Below are positions 9,623 through 19,800 of a stretch of 64,000 nt of DNA, in pieces; position 1 is the first letter of the stretch, and each line of letters begins with the position of its first letter. The notes below the pieces were generated by a model. The model was not told the DNA's origin and made no database searches. It saw only the letters and a list, made by a program, of their open reading frames with translations. The stretch spans positions 1-64,000 of the forward strand of contig NZ_BJCF01000003.1 in assembly GCF_005402965.1 (NCBI RefSeq), read 5' to 3'. Source of the DNA: Dolichospermum planctonicum (lineage in GTDB: Bacteria; Cyanobacteriota; Cyanobacteriia; Cyanobacteriales; Nostocaceae). Both the position numbers and the translations under genes were made by a program.

Positions 9623-10261
9623 TTACCTGCCCAAATCGTGCATTTCATTAATTACCGCAGCGCATTTTTGAGTCACTCTTTCCAATTCTTCCTTATTATT
9701 AGAACTGGGAGCGTCAATTAATTGACCAATTCTAATAGTCAAAGGTACGGGACGAGGTAAAGAAGAACCGGGTTGTAAAATCTGCTCACTTCCCCATAAA
9801 CACACTGGTAAAAAAGGAGCTTTGGCCTTAGCTGCCAGGAGGGCTGCACCTCTTTTTGGGTCACTTATGCGACCATCTGGAGTGCGTGTACCTTCTAAAA
9901 ATACACCCACAGCCCAACCATTCTCTAAATATTCTAGAGCCGCACGGATAGCATTGCGGTCAGCAGTACCGCGACTGACGGGGTAAGCACCGTATAATTT
10001 AATTGCTTGTGCTAAAACAGGAACTTTAAATAATTCTTCTTTGGCCATGTAAGCGACTGGACGACGGACACAACTGGAAACTATAGGTGGGTCAAAATAA
10101 CTAGCATGATTACTAACTATGATGACAGCACCGCTTTGGGGGACATTTTCCGCGCCATAAATTTTGCCCCGGAAGTATGTGTGTAGCAAGGGGCTAATCA
10201 CCGACCACTTAAAAGCGTGATACAGTGCTAAACTAACTAAAGGTTCACGATTTCTAGTCAC
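9623..10261 (-). CDS. plsC: 1-acyl-sn-glycerol-3-phosphate acyltransferase (PlsC family)
   Basis: This 212-residue protein carries the acyltransferase HX4D motif (NHASYFDP, H52 and D57) and the EGTRTPDG block (E123-G124-T125-R126) that binds the phosphate of the acceptor. It should transfer a fatty acyl group to lysophosphatidate to give phosphatidate, the precursor of membrane lipids. The length is typical for small cyanobacterial PlsC proteins. No strong membrane span is visible, so it is probably peripheral. It is a single leftward gene, 264 bases downstream of the bioU-like gene. Confidence 0.88.
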   Translation of the reverse strand: MTRNREPLVSLALYHAFKWSVISPLLHTYFRGKIYGAENVPQSGAVIIVSNHASYFDPPIVSSCVRRPVAYMAKEELFKVPVLAQAIKLYGAYPVSRGTADRNAIRAALEYLENGWAVGVFLEGTRTPDGRISDPKRGAALLAAKAKAPFLPVCLWGSEQILQPGSSLPRPVPLTIRIGQLIDAPSSNNKEELERVTQKCAAVINEMHDLGR

Positions 10262-10469
10262 AAAAGATCACAAAAGATAATGTAAATGAAACAGAATATA
10301 AGTATACAGAATTAATTGACCAATACCTATGTCATTTAAGGTATATGACCAAAAACATAGGACACAAGCCCCGTCCTTCGCTCCTTAGTAGTTCATGAAG
10401 AAGCAAATTGCGCGTAAGTCCTATAAGTTAAAAAGTGCGATATTGATTTCACGGTTGTACTAGGTTTAG

Positions 10470-10508
10470 ATCCCGGACTCCTTAAAGAAGTCGGGGATTT
10501 TGTTTTTT
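10470..10508 (+). terminator. Possible rightward rho-independent terminator / dispersed hairpin
   Basis: An imperfect inverted repeat (ATCCCGGACTCCTT / AAGAAGTCGGGGAT, 10470-10498) is followed on the plus strand by TTTTGTTTTTTT. It points rightward, although both flanking genes (plsC and the bioU-like gene) are leftward, so its target is unclear. A related ATCCCC-hairpin occurs at 14018-14079. Confidence 0.4.
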
Positions 10509-10525
10509 TGTTTTTTACCAATCAC

Positions 10526-11530
10526 CTATTTTACAAACTTTGGCATGATTTCCGCTGCGGTAAATAAGCCAGAAATGCCCCTATTATGCAATTCTTGACC
10601 AGCTTTAAGATAACCAAAGGCTGGACCACACACATTGGCGGCCATGCTGGTTTCATCCCCTAATGTGAAGGTGTGAGTGGATATTTTCCCCTCAAAGGTG
10701 CGTCCGGTAACTTTCACATTTGTACTGAGAGGTTTTTGGGGATTACGGGTATCAACGACACCACCAACTGTGACTCTATCCCGTGAACAAATACCCGCTA
10801 TTTCTAACATCACATCATCAGCGTGTTCCATATTCGCTAAAGTTAACACACCATTGGTTTTATCTAGTAATGCTTCTACCTCTGGGTCTGTCATGGCTCT
10901 AGCAGTTTCTACAGTATAACCGGGTATGTGGCCAATATCTTCCCGCACAGTAGCACGGTAAGCTTCCCAGTTAGCAATTCCTACACCAAAGGTAATTTCT
11001 ACTTTGTGGACTTCAGCGTAACTTTGAGCGGCTAAAGCGGCAGCGGCGGTTAACAGTCCCGGAGTAGCACCACAGCCAGTCATGTAAGTAATTCCCGCTG
11101 CTTGTAGTTCATCTTTCATCGCTAAAAGTTGTTCTACGGCACTGGTGCGTTTTATAGCATCAACCAGGACACCGCGCCAACCGGCTTGAATGAACTGTTT
11201 AGCTACCGAAGGAATAAAATCATTAGGAAGGTTGGGTAAAGCCAGAAAATAACCATCTACAGGCTGACTGGTGGTGATTAAATCTTGAATACTGTTGTTG
11301 CTTAAAGTCCCAACGGATTCTAAATAACCCACTGTACCTTGATTTTGGTAGGTCGTGATACAAGCTTGGGTGTTTAAGCCTTCTCTAGAGTAAGCGTAAC
11401 CTTTTTGGTCTGCGGCGGCGACGAGAATCATTTCCCGTTTGCTGGAAAGGAGTTTGGCTGCTGCTTGGCCGAGTCCACCGAAGCCGAGAACTCCGACGCA
11501 GAGGGGGAGGGGGAGGGGTTGTGTGTTCAT
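10526..11530 (-). CDS. bioU: Probable BioU, suicide (S)-8-amino-7-oxononanoate synthase of biotin synthesis
   Basis: This 334-residue protein has an N-terminal Rossmann motif ([13 protein letters not shown], about residues 13-25) and looks like the oxidoreductases often annotated as saccharopine dehydrogenase-like. I assign it to cyanobacterial BioU, which replaces BioA by using one of its own lysines as amino donor to form the diaminononanoate precursor of biotin. In the Synechocystis enzyme this lysine is Lys124. Here K127 lies in VDAIKRTS and is the matching residue after allowing for a slightly longer N-terminus. GCGATPG around residue 155 is another conserved block. The assignment rests on recalled family features. 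A generic oxidoreductase is the alternative. Confidence 0.65.
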   Translation of the reverse strand: MNTQPLPLPLCVGVLGFGGLGQAAAKLLSSKREMILVAAADQKGYAYSREGLNTQACITTYQNQGTVGYLESVGTLSNNSIQDLITTSQPVDGYFLALPNLPNDFIPSVAKQFIQAGWRGVLVDAIKRTSAVEQLLAMKDELQAAGITYMTGCGATPGLLTAAAALAAQSYAEVHKVEITFGVGIANWEAYRATVREDIGHIPGYTVETARAMTDPEVEALLDKTNGVLTLANMEHADDVMLEIAGICSRDRVTVGGVVDTRNPQKPLSTNVKVTGRTFEGKISTHTFTLGDETSMAANVCGPAFGYLKAGQELHNRGISGLFTAAEIMPKFVK

Positions 11531-11643
11531 AGTGTTTTTTTCTTTGTTTGATAATGGTTAATTATGCTTGATTTTTGATCAAGGTTTCGCGCTAAGACGC
11601 TCAGGAGCAAAGGCGCGAATAAGTAGATTAATTTGGGGTATAG

Positions 11644-11793
11644 TTATGATGCAGGAGTAAGTAATATAGCAATTTGTATTAATTCTAAACCGATATGTGG
11701 TTCTAATTCGCGTATTTGATTAACTGCACTTAAGCGATCGCCTAAGTTGTTAGAATCCAGTAATTCTTTTATAATATCAGCAGATACACTCAT
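11644..11793 (-). pseudogene. Truncated copy of the NblB-like HEAT-repeat gene
   Basis: A 49-codon leftward frame whose first 43 residues closely match the N-terminus of the NblB-like protein encoded at 12711-13373 (shared block NQIRELEPHIGLELIQIAI). After that the sequence diverges and stops (ILLTPAS). It therefore covers about one fifth of the parent. It keeps an ATG and an open frame but lacks nearly all HEAT repeats, so it is a relic and is unlikely to be functional. The relic also carries a HIP1 octamer at the same place as the parent. Confidence 0.85.
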
Positions 11794-11970
11794 TTAACAT
11801 TCCGTTGGTAAAGTAAAGAGTTTTAATTTTAGCAGCAAATCAACCGTGCAGTTATACTAAACAAGATGAAAACTGGACTGCGGGAATTACGGATAAATTA
11901 GCTGTTACTCTTAGTAATGAGTAATTTTTTTCTTCCTTCCGACTTCTAACTTCCGACTCTTAAATTAATT

Positions 11971-12489
11971 ATGCAGATTATTTATTGGCTATTATTGGCT
12001 ATAATGTTAGTGGGAATTATTGGTGCTGTAGTTCCTGCTATCCCTGGAAGCAGCCTGATTTTAATATCTATTATCATCTGGGGAATGGTCAGTCATTCCT
12101 TTGCTGCTATTAAAATTCCCCTGATTGTGACAATCATTGTTTTACTTCTGAGTACGGGAGTTGATTTCCTTGCTGGTTACATTGGGGCTAAACAAGCAGG
12201 TGCTAGTAAGTGGGGACAAATTGGCGCTTTTGTGGGTTTATTAATGGGATTTTTGGGATTATTACCCGCTTTACCCTTTGGTGGACCATTATTGGGAATT
12301 CTATTTGGACCATTATTAGGTGCAATTGTGGGTGAGTTCCTTTACCAAAGACGATTATGGTCTGCGGTAAAAGCTGGTATCGGAATTACCGTGGGAACGG
12401 TGGTGGGAAATTTGATTCAAGGTATCCTAGCTATCAGTGCGGTTATAGTATTTGTAGTGACGACTTGGCCGCAGGTATATGGGGGTTAA
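11971..12489 (+). CDS. DUF456 family membrane protein
   Basis: A 172-residue, very hydrophobic protein with about four to five predicted membrane segments. It shows the family pattern of an early VPAIPGS turn, then GGPLLGILFGPLLGAIVGEF, with glycine-zipper-like spacing. These features fit DUF456, a widespread inner-membrane family of unknown function. It is a single rightward gene, followed by a hairpin repeat at 12519-12542. Confidence 0.8.
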   Translation: MQIIYWLLLAIMLVGIIGAVVPAIPGSSLILISIIIWGMVSHSFAAIKIPLIVTIIVLLLSTGVDFLAGYIGAKQAGASKWGQIGAFVGLLMGFLGLLPALPFGGPLLGILFGPLLGAIVGEFLYQRRLWSAVKAGIGITVGTVVGNLIQGILAISAVIVFVVTTWPQVYGG

Positions 12490-12518
12490 GAGAAATTTCC
12501 GCGAAAGATAAAAAATGT

Positions 12519-12542
12519 AGAGACGTTTTATGGAACGTCTCT
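12519..12542. repeat. AGAGACGTT / AACGTCTCT hairpin
   Basis: A perfect 9-bp inverted repeat (12519-12527 and 12534-12542) with loop TTATGG, 29 bases after the DUF456 stop. It is the same element as at 4276-4303 and could help end the transcript, but the downstream sequence (AAAAGAGTT) has no T-run. Confidence 0.7.
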
Positions 12543-12710
12543 AAAAGAGTTAAGTGTTACAGATAACACATATTTAATTTTTTAATTTTCACCTGATGTC
12601 TAATGATCAAGTTTTTGATATCAATCAAAAATCAAGTTATTTAGAAAAATTGAGAAATTAGAAAAATGAGTTCAGCAGTTGCGCTTTATCGAATAAACGC
12701 AACTACTAGG

Positions 12711-13373
12711 CTAAACTAACTGTAAAGCTTTTTTAGCTTCATGAGAAATAGCTTCCACTTCATCATTTACTAAATTGGCTAGAATAGTTTTAGCATCCTC
12801 ACTATTTAAGCGAGTCAACGCTTGCACAACTCTGTAACGCACTTGCCAATCTGGATTAGTGCAGTATGGAACGAGGAGAGGAACTGCTTTTGTATCTCCC
12901 AACTCACCAAAAGAACTAATGGCCGCAGTTTGTATTAAGCCATTATCTGAAGAAATTGCTTCTTTGAGTAGTTCAAAGCCGCGTGGATCTCCTAATTCTC
13001 CCAAGGTCGCAATAATGCTAAACTGGACTAACCATTCTGATGTTTCTTGGTAAAGCTTTTGTAAGTCCTCAAAAGCATCATGTAATTTTAGCGCACCTAA
13101 ACAGTCTGCTGCGGCTGCTTGCACATCTGCTTCGGGATCATAAAGTAAACCCCGTAATATTGTCAAGGATAATGGTAAATCCTGTTTTCCCAGGGTGTCC
13201 ATTTGACTGACCGCAGCATAACGTACCCGCGCACTGCTATCACCTATAGCAATCTGTATTAACTCTAAACCGATGTGTGGTTCTAGTTCGCGGATTTGAT
13301 TAACCGCACGTAAGCGATCGCCCAAATTGTCAGAATCTAGTAATGTTTTGATAGTATCAGCCGAAACAGCCAT
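12711..13373 (-). CDS. nblB: HEAT-repeat protein, NblB-like (phycobilisome degradation / bilin lyase-like family)
   Basis: A 220-residue soluble protein built of about six HEAT/PBS-lyase-type helical repeats (for example SARVRYAAVSQMDTLG, EADVQAAAADCLGAL, IQTAAISSFGELGD, DWQVRYRVVQALTRL). Length and repeats resemble NblB of cyanobacteria, which is related to phycobilin lyases and needed for phycobilisome breakdown under nutrient starvation. Other HEAT-repeat lyase-like proteins are hard to exclude without a search. It lies 43 bases downstream of the CBS-domain gene on the same strand. A truncated copy is found at 11644-11793. Confidence 0.65.
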   Translation of the reverse strand: MAVSADTIKTLLDSDNLGDRLRAVNQIRELEPHIGLELIQIAIGDSSARVRYAAVSQMDTLGKQDLPLSLTILRGLLYDPEADVQAAAADCLGALKLHDAFEDLQKLYQETSEWLVQFSIIATLGELGDPRGFELLKEAISSDNGLIQTAAISSFGELGDTKAVPLLVPYCTNPDWQVRYRVVQALTRLNSEDAKTILANLVNDEVEAISHEAKKALQLV

Positions 13374-13416
13374 TTAATTATCCTATGTCATTTGTCCGTT
13401 AATCTTCTGGTGCTTC

Positions 13417-13875
13417 TTAGTCAGTAGCCATAGCACGAATAATATCACCACGAGTGAGAATACCAATGACGTTACCCCCATTGTCAAGAACAGGGAGACG
13501 CTGAACCTGGTGATTTTGTATCAATTGTGCTGCTTCTCTTAATGATTTATCAGGAGAAATAGCCACGGGATTTTTACTCATAACTTCTCCTACAGTTTGT
13601 CCTAAAGCCTTATGTAAATCTCGTTCATAAGTACCGGGATTTTGTAAATAAATCACACTATCCAAAATCATAATATAAGCGGGTGGAGTTACACCGGTTT
13701 CTTGCCACATCAAGTCTGTTTCTGATATAATCCCCACTAATTTACCTGCGTCATCAATTACAGGTAAACCGCTAATTCGTTTTTCTGCTAAAATCTGGAT
13801 AGCTTCTTTTAAGGGAGTTTGAGGACGGACGAGTATAGGATCACGACTCATCACGTCAGCAACGGTTTTAGACAT
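13417..13875 (-). CDS. CBS-domain pair protein
   Basis: A 152-residue protein made almost entirely of two CBS domains: VADVMSRDPILVRPQTPL...RISGLPVIDDAGKLVGIISETDL (about residues 5-60; key motifs given in part) and VGEVMSKNPVAISP...LPVLDNGGNVIGILTRGDI (about 92-148). Such Bateman modules bind adenine nucleotides and act as energy or redox sensors. No catalytic domain is attached, so it probably regulates a partner. It is followed at 43 bases by the NblB-like gene, and the two could be co-transcribed. Confidence 0.88.
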   Translation of the reverse strand: MSKTVADVMSRDPILVRPQTPLKEAIQILAEKRISGLPVIDDAGKLVGIISETDLMWQETGVTPPAYIMILDSVIYLQNPGTYERDLHKALGQTVGEVMSKNPVAISPDKSLREAAQLIQNHQVQRLPVLDNGGNVIGILTRGDIIRAMATD

Positions 13876-14017
13876 TTTTTACCTACACCTTTAATAAAAG
13901 TCCTTTTAACTATTGTAGAAAATTATTAGTAACAAATAAATAGTGTTAATAGATTGTTACCTTTGATTGTTGAAAAAAGGGTTAACAATATTTGATTTTT
14001 ATCATAACACAAACAAA

Positions 14018-14079
14018 AGATCCCCGACTTCTTTGATAAATTATTATTTACCAAAGATTAACTTAAAAGTAGGGGATCT
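14018..14079 (-). terminator. Probable terminator of mutT (AGATCCCC hairpin)
   Basis: Inverted repeat AGATCCCC (14018-14025) / GGGGATCT (14072-14079), with further pairing inside. Read leftward, it is followed by TTTTGTTTGTG. It lies 50 bases after the mutT stop in the direction of transcription. Confidence 0.55.
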
Positions 14080-14128
14080 AAATGCAGGTTTAAAGATGTG
14101 TAAATATTGGGAATAAATGTCTAATTTA

Positions 14129-14551
14129 TCAATTTTCCTGATCATATTTCCTTAAAGCTGTGATAATTTCCCCATTCGCTTCTGGGAAATTAAAATTATC
14201 TAATTCGTCCAAACTTACCCAGCGAACTTCATCACATTCTATAGTTTGGGGAATACCTGTTAAATGTTGAGAATGATGTACCGTTAAAGTCACCCGTAAA
14301 TGAGCATAAGTATGATCAATAGTAATTAAATGTTCTCCAACGACAATTTCTATTCCCAACTCTTCCGAGATTTCGCGTTTAATACACTCTTGAATAGTTT
14401 CACCAATTTCGATTTTTCCTCCTGGAAATTCCCATAAACCACCCATTGTACCTTGGGGAAGCCGACGGTCAATTAAAATTTGTTTTTGGTCATTCCAAAT
14501 AACAGCAACACCAATAATTTTATGAGGAATAGAAAAATTGGTTTCATTCAT
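14129..14551 (-). CDS. mutT: MutT-type NUDIX hydrolase (8-oxo-dGTP diphosphatase family)
   Basis: This 140-residue protein has a complete Nudix box at residues 44-66 (GGKIEIGE, then RE and EELG with R59, E60, E63 and E64), preceded by GGLWEFP, which is typical of MutT. The expected role is cleavage of oxidised purine nucleotides (8-oxo-dGTP) so that they are not built into DNA. The length fits the family of about 130-140 residues. Specificity cannot be read from the sequence alone. The gene is leftward, with its own apparent terminator downstream. Confidence 0.85.
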   Translation of the reverse strand: MNETNFSIPHKIIGVAVIWNDQKQILIDRRLPQGTMGGLWEFPGGKIEIGETIQECIKREISEELGIEIVVGEHLITIDHTYAHLRVTLTVHHSQHLTGIPQTIECDEVRWVSLDELDNFNFPEANGEIITALRKYDQEN

Positions 14552-14584
14552 ATAATATTACCTACCAACTACCAATAAATAATC

Positions 14585-14621
14585 AAAAAACTCGGCAGAT
14601 TAATTATATCTCTACCGAGTT
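14585..14621 (-). terminator. Rho-independent terminator of the DUF760 gene
   Basis: Inverted repeat ACTCGG.AGA (14590-14599) / TCT.CCGAGT (14611-14620). Read leftward, it is followed by six T residues (bases 14585-14590 are A on the plus strand). It lies about 40 bases after the stop of the DUF760 gene. Confidence 0.7.
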
Positions 14622-14659
14622 GATCTTTGTTTTGATAATTTTCTGAAGCTACAATAATA

Positions 14660-15001
14660 TTATTCAACGCTATTATTCGCTTCTGTTGCTTGTACAACCA
14701 TATCAAAACCCATCCTTTGCTCTGCATTCCGCAGAAAGTAACCACTAATCATCGCGGATGCTAATAAGCGACCTAAGCTTTCTCGACTGGTAGAAATAGT
14801 AATACCGAACTGTTCAGAAGGTAGATTTCCTAAAAGTCCGATAATATTACGTTCCATGACCTGTAAAACTTCGTGGGAACTGGGTTTGGATAATTGAGTA
14901 ATTGTATCTGGACTTAAGGATTTAACGTATTGCCATAATAAATTACCTGTTTCCGACTCACTATTAAAAAATTCTGATACTCGGTTAGATTGGTTACTCA
15001 T
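14660..15001 (-). CDS. DUF760 family protein
   Basis: A 113-residue soluble protein with the features of DUF760, a family shared by cyanobacteria and plant chloroplasts: LLWQYVKSLSPDTITQLSKP, VMERNIIGLLGNLP, then LGRLLASAMISGYFLRNAEQR. Members are mostly of unknown function. The gene stands alone on the minus strand, 232 bases downstream of the sigma-factor gene, and ends at a clear terminator. Confidence 0.75.
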   Translation of the reverse strand: MSNQSNRVSEFFNSESETGNLLWQYVKSLSPDTITQLSKPSSHEVLQVMERNIIGLLGNLPSEQFGITISTSRESLGRLLASAMISGYFLRNAEQRMGFDMVVQATEANNSVE

Positions 15002-15233
15002 GCTTGACCTCCTATAGTGTCACTGCTAACAATGGGGTTTGTGACTGAAATAATTGATAGTATTGTTGCTTCGATTTAGTTGACTATTATACAGACGATA
15101 TTAATCATAATAGCAGATTATTCCTTTTGAGGGAGTCGGTTTAACCGTACTAGAAATGGGGGTTTTTTCACCTACTAGTATGGTTAGTATGGGTGGGGAA
15201 ACTCCACCCATAAAGAAAGCAGAAAACAAGCGA

Positions 15234-16190
15234 CTAACTTGCAAGATATTCATTCATAGTGGCTTTAGATTTGCGAAGTTTACTTAAAGCTTCGCGTTCA
15301 ATTTGACGAACCCGTTCCCGGCTAATATTCAGGACTTCACCAATTTTAGCCAAAGTTAAGGATTGTCCATCTTTTAGTCCAAAGCGTAGACTAATTACAT
15401 CCTGTTGTTGGGGGGTGAGTTCTGACATCATCCGCTCTAAGTCATAAGATAGGGAAGTTTGCATGACAAAATCTTCCGGTGTTGCACCTGTATCTTCTAA
15501 CATTTCCCCAAGTTCAGTATCATAATTATCTCCTAAACGCAAATCTAGAGATAATGGCAGACGAGCCTTTTCTAGATATTCTCGCACCTGTTTAGGTGTG
15601 AGGTCTAATTCTTGGGATAACTCAGCTATCGTAGGCGCACGTCCCAGACCTTGGGATAGTTGACGCTGGGCTTTTTTAATTTTATTGAGTTTTTCGGTAA
15701 TATGAATAGGTAGGCGAATAGTCCGGGCTTTTTCGGCAATAGCACGGGTAATAGCTTGACGAATCCACCAATAAGCATAAGTAGAGAATCTATAGCCTTT
15801 AGTGGGGTCAAACTTTTCTACACCTCTTTGCATACCAATACTGCCCTCTTGAATGAGGTCAAGTAAATCAACATTGCGCTTAATGTACTTTTTGGCAATA
15901 GACACAACTAATCGGAGATTGGCCTCTACCATTTTCCGTTTGGCTATTTCACCTTGGGAAATGGCCTGATTTAATTCTGATACTTCTAAATCAGACGCTG
16001 CGGCCCATGCTTCTAAACTTGGTGGATGACCCAACCGGGTAGCAAGACCTTCCCGGATCTCATGCAAGGCAGTAGATCGTTGCACCTGTTTACCATAAAA
16101 AATCTCTTCTTCGTGGGTGAGGAGTGGCACACGGCCAATCTCACGCAGGTAAGTCCGCACGAGGTCGGTGGCTGTTTTAGCGGTCTTCAT
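15234..16190 (-). CDS. Group 2 RNA polymerase sigma factor (RpoD-related)
   Basis: A 318-residue sigma-70 family protein. Region 1.2 is at the N-terminus ([16 protein letters not shown]), region 2 contains [33 protein letters not shown] and the promoter -10 contact block [15 protein letters not shown], region 3 follows, and region 4 ends with [18 protein letters not shown]. The absence of a long region 1.1 and the length of about 320 residues fit the cyanobacterial non-essential group 2 factors (SigB/SigC/SigD/SigE type). I cannot assign the letter with confidence; the [14 protein letters not shown] tail may help. A 670-base gene-free stretch upstream probably holds its promoter and leader. 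Confidence 0.85.
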   Translation of the reverse strand: MKTAKTATDLVRTYLREIGRVPLLTHEEEIFYGKQVQRSTALHEIREGLATRLGHPPSLEAWAAASDLEVSELNQAISQGEIAKRKMVEANLRLVVSIAKKYIKRNVDLLDLIQEGSIGMQRGVEKFDPTKGYRFSTYAYWWIRQAITRAIAEKARTIRLPIHITEKLNKIKKAQRQLSQGLGRAPTIAELSQELDLTPKQVREYLEKARLPLSLDLRLGDNYDTELGEMLEDTGATPEDFVMQTSLSYDLERMMSELTPQQQDVISLRFGLKDGQSLTLAKIGEVLNISRERVRQIEREALSKLRKSKATMNEYLAS

Positions 16191-16860
16191 GGCGCTACTC
16201 TTTGGTAATGGTGGGTTACACTATTGTGTGCTGTGTGTTGATAGATTCGTGAACCGAATCATCGTATTGGGAGGTTGCTACCTAATTGGACAGGAAACCC
16301 TGATGATGGTTGACAACAAAAGCGCCTAGTCAAAGACTGTTGCTCATCTTTTGGGAAATTAGGTATTTTACTGCTAAATACTACAGTTATATCCTGGTTT
16401 TTACAAGTATCTATAGCTTAGATACAGGGTAGCAAGTCAGATATTTTTTGCGTCTTTAGCGATATTAAGAATTGTAACATTTATGAGAATAATTTGACTA
16501 CCGCAAAATCCGCACTTTCCCAGCAAACTGACATCACCTCAAAATCTCAAGTTCCTGAACATCATAGATTTAAAGGGTTTGAGCCAAATTCTCCACGAAA
16601 AAATTCCTTCCTCATATTTGTTAAAATATCTCAATAATAACCATAATTATTCTCTTGTAACAATTGCTTAATGTTTGTGTTAATGGTCCATGGTTAAGAA
16701 AATAGGACTGAGGTAAAGGTAAAATCCGGTTGAAACCTACTTTTTTCCTTCCTGTCCTATCCTTCGACAACACCTGCGCTGAACGCTTCTATTTCTAGAA
16801 TGTGGTTCATTCTCTCGTCACTGGGGCTTAGGTCTTAAAAAAATAACTGACAATTGACAA
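16191..16860. other. Gene-free stretch between carB and the sigma factor gene
   Basis: No convincing gene, tRNA or known small RNA is seen in these 670 bases. The part next to 16191 should contain the leader and promoter of the sigma-factor gene, but I cannot point to specific boxes. The right half is the region after the carB stop. Confidence 0.5.
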
Positions 16861-19800
16861 TTAACTCTTAGGACAGTATTCCTGGATAACTTTGACATCT
16901 AAGGTGGTATTTTGCAGAGAACGGATAGCAGCGACTGTAGCCCTAGCGCCAGCAATGGTGGTAATAATGGGGATTTTGTAACCTAAAGCTGTGCGACGAA
17001 TTAACTTAGAATCTGCATGAGCTTCTTCTCCAGAGGGTGTATTGATAATGAGTTGAATGTTTCCATTTTTGATAGCATCAAGGACATGGGGACGACCTTC
17101 ATGGAGTTTAAGAATTGATGTCACCTCTAACTCTGCTTTTTGCAGAATTTGGCGTGTACCTTGGGTGGCCATAATTGTAAAGCCTAATTTAATAAACTCT
17201 TTAATCACATCTGCGGCTAAAGGTTTATCTCTATCACTCATAGACACAAATACAGTTCCCTGAAGTGGTAGTTTTTCCCCTGCGCCTAATTCGGCTTTAG
17301 CAAAAGCGCGGCCGAAATCGCTATCAATGCCCATTACTTCCCCTGTTGAGCGCATTTCTGGACCTAATATGGTATCTGTACCCGGAAATTTACTAAATGG
17401 TAAAACGGCTTCTTTAACGGCTATATGTGAGGGAATAACTTCTTTAGTGAATTTCAATTCCTCTAAGGTTTTACCCGACATAACCAAGGATGCGAGTTTG
17501 GCTAATTGTACGCCTGTTGCTTTAGATACAAAGGGAACTGTCCGTGATGCTCTGGGGTTAGCCTCCAGAATATACACCTGGGGAGAATAACTATTATTAC
17601 CAACTATGGCGAACTGAATATTCATTAATCCCACTACGGATAGAGCTTGTGCTAGTTGTACTGTCCATAAACGGATTTGGTTTAGCACTGCTGGAGATAG
17701 GGATATAGAAGGTAAGGTACAAGCGGAATCACCTGAGTGAATACCCGCTTGTTCGATATGTTCCATGATGCCACCAATAACAACGTTACCAGTGTGATCG
17801 GCGATCGCATCTACATCCACTTCAATGGCATTTTCTAGGAATTTATCAATTAAAATGGGGTGTTCTGGTTCTACTTGAACTGCAAAGGTCATATACCTTT
17901 CTAACTCAGTATCAGAATAAACTATTTCCATTGCTCGTCCTCCCAGTACATAACTAGGACGCACCACCACTGGATAGCCAATACGCTTGGCAACAATTAA
18001 AGCATCTTCATAACTTCTAGCCATACCATTAGGCGGTTGAGCGATATTTAATTCTTGAAGAATCTTTTCAAACCGTTCTCGGTTTTCCGCCATGTCTATA
18101 GAATCAGGTGATGTTCCCCAAATCTGGGGATTTTGGATTTTGGATTTTGGATTTTGGATTTCCCCATTTTGTGAAACATTAGAAATGGCTGCTTGTTGTT
18201 GAAGATACTCTTGCAATGGTACAGCCAATTTTAATGGTGTTTGGCCACCAAATTGGACTATTATCCCCAGGGGATTTTCGGCTTCAATGATATTGAGAAC
18301 GTCTTCTTTTGTTAACGGTTCAAAATAGAGGCGATCGCTGGTATCATAGTCTGTAGAAACCGTTTCTGGGTTAGAATTGACCATAATAGTTTCATACCCG
18401 GCATCATGTAAAGAATACGCAGCATGACAACAACAATAATCAAACTCAATCCCTTGTCCAATACGGTTGGGACCACCTCCCAAAATCATCACCTTGGGTT
18501 TATCGCTAGGTAATACTTCCGTTTCTTCTTCGTAAGTAGAATAATAGTATGGAGTCAGGGCTTCAAATTCCGCCGCGCAGGTATCAACGGTTTTGTAAAC
18601 AGGGATAACTTCTAAGTATTTGCGATAGGTGCGAACTTCGTCTTCCTTAGTTTTAGTACAATATGCTATTTGGCGATCGCTAAAGCCATTTCTTTTGACA
18701 GCATACATCTGTTCTTTTGTCAACTGCTTTAAGGGAGTGCGTTTGAGAAACTTTTCTATTTCTAGCAGTTCTTGTAACTTATCTAAAAACCAAGGGTCAA
18801 TGGCTGTTAATTCGTAAATTTCCTCATTACTAATTCCCAATTGCATAGCATGACGTACAGAAAAGATTCTTTCTGGGTTTGGTGTCCGCAACTGGGCGCG
18901 AATTTGTTCACCGCTGGGCAATTTTTCGGACTTATCAGCACCCCAACCAGCGCGGCCTGTTTCCAGAGACCGCAAAGCCTTTTGAAAAGATTCATTAAAT
19001 GTGCGGCCAATGGCCATGGCTTCACCCACTGACTTCATTTGTGTCGTGAGTACCGATTCAGAACCAGGGAATTTTTCAAATGCAAACCGGGGAATTTTTG
19101 TGACAACATAGTCAATGGTTGGTTCAAAACAAGCGGGGGTTTTCTTGGTAATATCGTTTTGTAGTTCATTCAACGTATAACCCACCGCTAACTTAGCCGC
19201 AATTTTGGCGATAGGAAAACCCGTAGCTTTGGAAGATAAGGCCGAACTTCTAGATACACGGGGATTCATTTCAATTACGACTACATCACCATTTTCGGGA
19301 TTTACTGCAAACTGGATATTAGAACCACCGGTTTCTACTCCAATTTCCCGGATAATTTTAATGGCCATGTCCCGCAGCCGTTGATATTCCTTATCGGTGA
19401 GAGTTTGAGCAGGGGCAACCGTGATAGAATCTCCTGTATGAATCCCCATGGGGTCGAGATTTTCAATAGAACAGATAATAACAACATTATCGGCTAGATC
19501 TCGCATTACCTCTAATTCATACTCCTTCCAGCCCAATAAAGACTGGTCAATGAGAATTTGGGAAACCGGACTAGCGTCAATACCCACCTGGGCCATTTCT
19601 TCAAATTCTTCTTGATTATAGGCGATACCGCCCCCCGTCCCCCCCATTGTAAAGGCTGGACGGATAATTAGGGGATATGTACCGATTTCTAAAGCGATCG
19701 CTTTTGATTCTTCTAAAGTAGAAGCTGTACCGCTGGGACACACTGCTACGCCAATTTTCGCCATGGCCTCGTTAAACAGTTTCCTATCTTCGGCTTTTTC

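Noticed and set aside
16191-16860. Possible structured RNA upstream of the sigma factor
   Set aside because: Only weak, distant complementarities were found and no known RNA family was recognised.
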